Positions 63,678-64,000 of a DNA stretch of 64,000 nt are shown one piece after another. A program made the position numbers and the translations under genes. How positions within the stretch are numbered: position 1 is the stretch's first letter; the number at the start of each line of letters is the position of its first letter. The notes under the pieces were generated by a model, which made no database searches, was not told the origin of the DNA, and was given only the letters and a program-made list of their open reading frames with translations. Origin of the DNA: Limnephilus marmoratus (Eukaryota > Arthropoda > Insecta > Trichoptera > Limnephilidae); contig OU862916.1 in NCBI GenBank assembly GCA_917880885.1, positions 47,404,831 through 47,468,830 of the forward strand. The letters run 5' to 3'.

Positions 63678-64000
63678 CTATTCATTCCAAAAAAAATGTT
63701 TATTAATCTTCTTTCTTTTCCATGGAGATTTGGAAAATTCAACAATTTAATAAATATATCTTTAAAAGTAACAAAGATATTATAACATCTTATTTTTTTC
63801 TTAACACATTCATGAACAAAAAGTCTATTGACGTCGTTTTTAGAGGAAATTTAATACGATAGTCCAGTTGATTAATCAGACATCTCCAAATACTGAGATG
63901 TGAAATAATGGGAAAGCAATATTCCAAAGCTTGCCATAAATCAAATATTAATTAAATGTGTTTGTGTTAACTAACTAACTAACCATCACGCCATTTCCCC
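63678..64000. other. Flank of BEL-2, nothing recognised
   Basis: AT-rich sequence with no detectable continuation of the R1/LOA-like reverse transcriptase. A TAACTAACTAACTAACC run (63966-63984) is a short microsatellite. Confidence 0.45.

Overview
The window is eukaryotic nuclear DNA from an insect. It holds an intron-containing sugar transporter gene most like facilitated trehalose transporters (Tret1), insect-type BEL/Pao, Gypsy and APE-type non-LTR retrotransposons, a short (CCTAA)n tract and Helitron-like ends. A hemipteran is my best guess, but only from general likeness. There is no bacterial operon, CRISPR array or rRNA gene. Well over half of the 64 kb is transposable element, mostly nested, and many boundaries are fixed by matching LTRs and target-site duplications (TSDs).

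Layout. (1) 1-10908, all on the minus strand: a BEL-type LTR element without pol (3481-10908) carries one repetitive proline-rich ORF of 1455 codons. Two related but different non-LTR retrotransposons sit at the same nucleotide of its two LTRs: W (<1-3480) in the 3' LTR and Y (8587-9813) in the 5' LTR, the latter with a 17-bp TSD. (2) 10909-18312: AT-rich sequence with a tRNA-type SINE, a 5'-truncated CR1/Jockey-like LINE, several MITEs, and a decayed Merlin/IS1595-like element holding a telomere-like tract and an array of 110-bp repeats. (3) 18313-41332: the host transporter gene on the plus strand. A small first coding exon (18338-18398) splices in frame to one large exon (39914-41268) across a 21.5-kb intron that is almost entirely transposons. 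The first intron block is four deep: Gypsy-1 (19274-33500) holds a hAT-like element (21053-30132), which holds BEL-1 (21656-28312), which holds a SINE (24601-24940). The second block is Gypsy-2 (33666-39573), hit by a LINE fragment and a palindromic tRNA-like element. (4) 41456-43995: a Helitron-like element with a purine-rich minisatellite. (5) 44717-63677: a second palindromic tRNA-like element, then an R1/LOA-like LINE split by a CR1/Jockey-like LINE and by BEL-2. BEL-2 in turn contains an apparently intact full-length I-type LINE (52013-57452) with both ORFs open and a 16-bp TSD.

Only the transporter reads as a normal host gene. The I-type LINE is the only visibly intact autonomous element. 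The other autonomous elements carry frameshifts, stops, deletions or insertions. Many G, A and proline-codon homopolymers could also be sites of assembly error, so some of the frameshifts may not be real.
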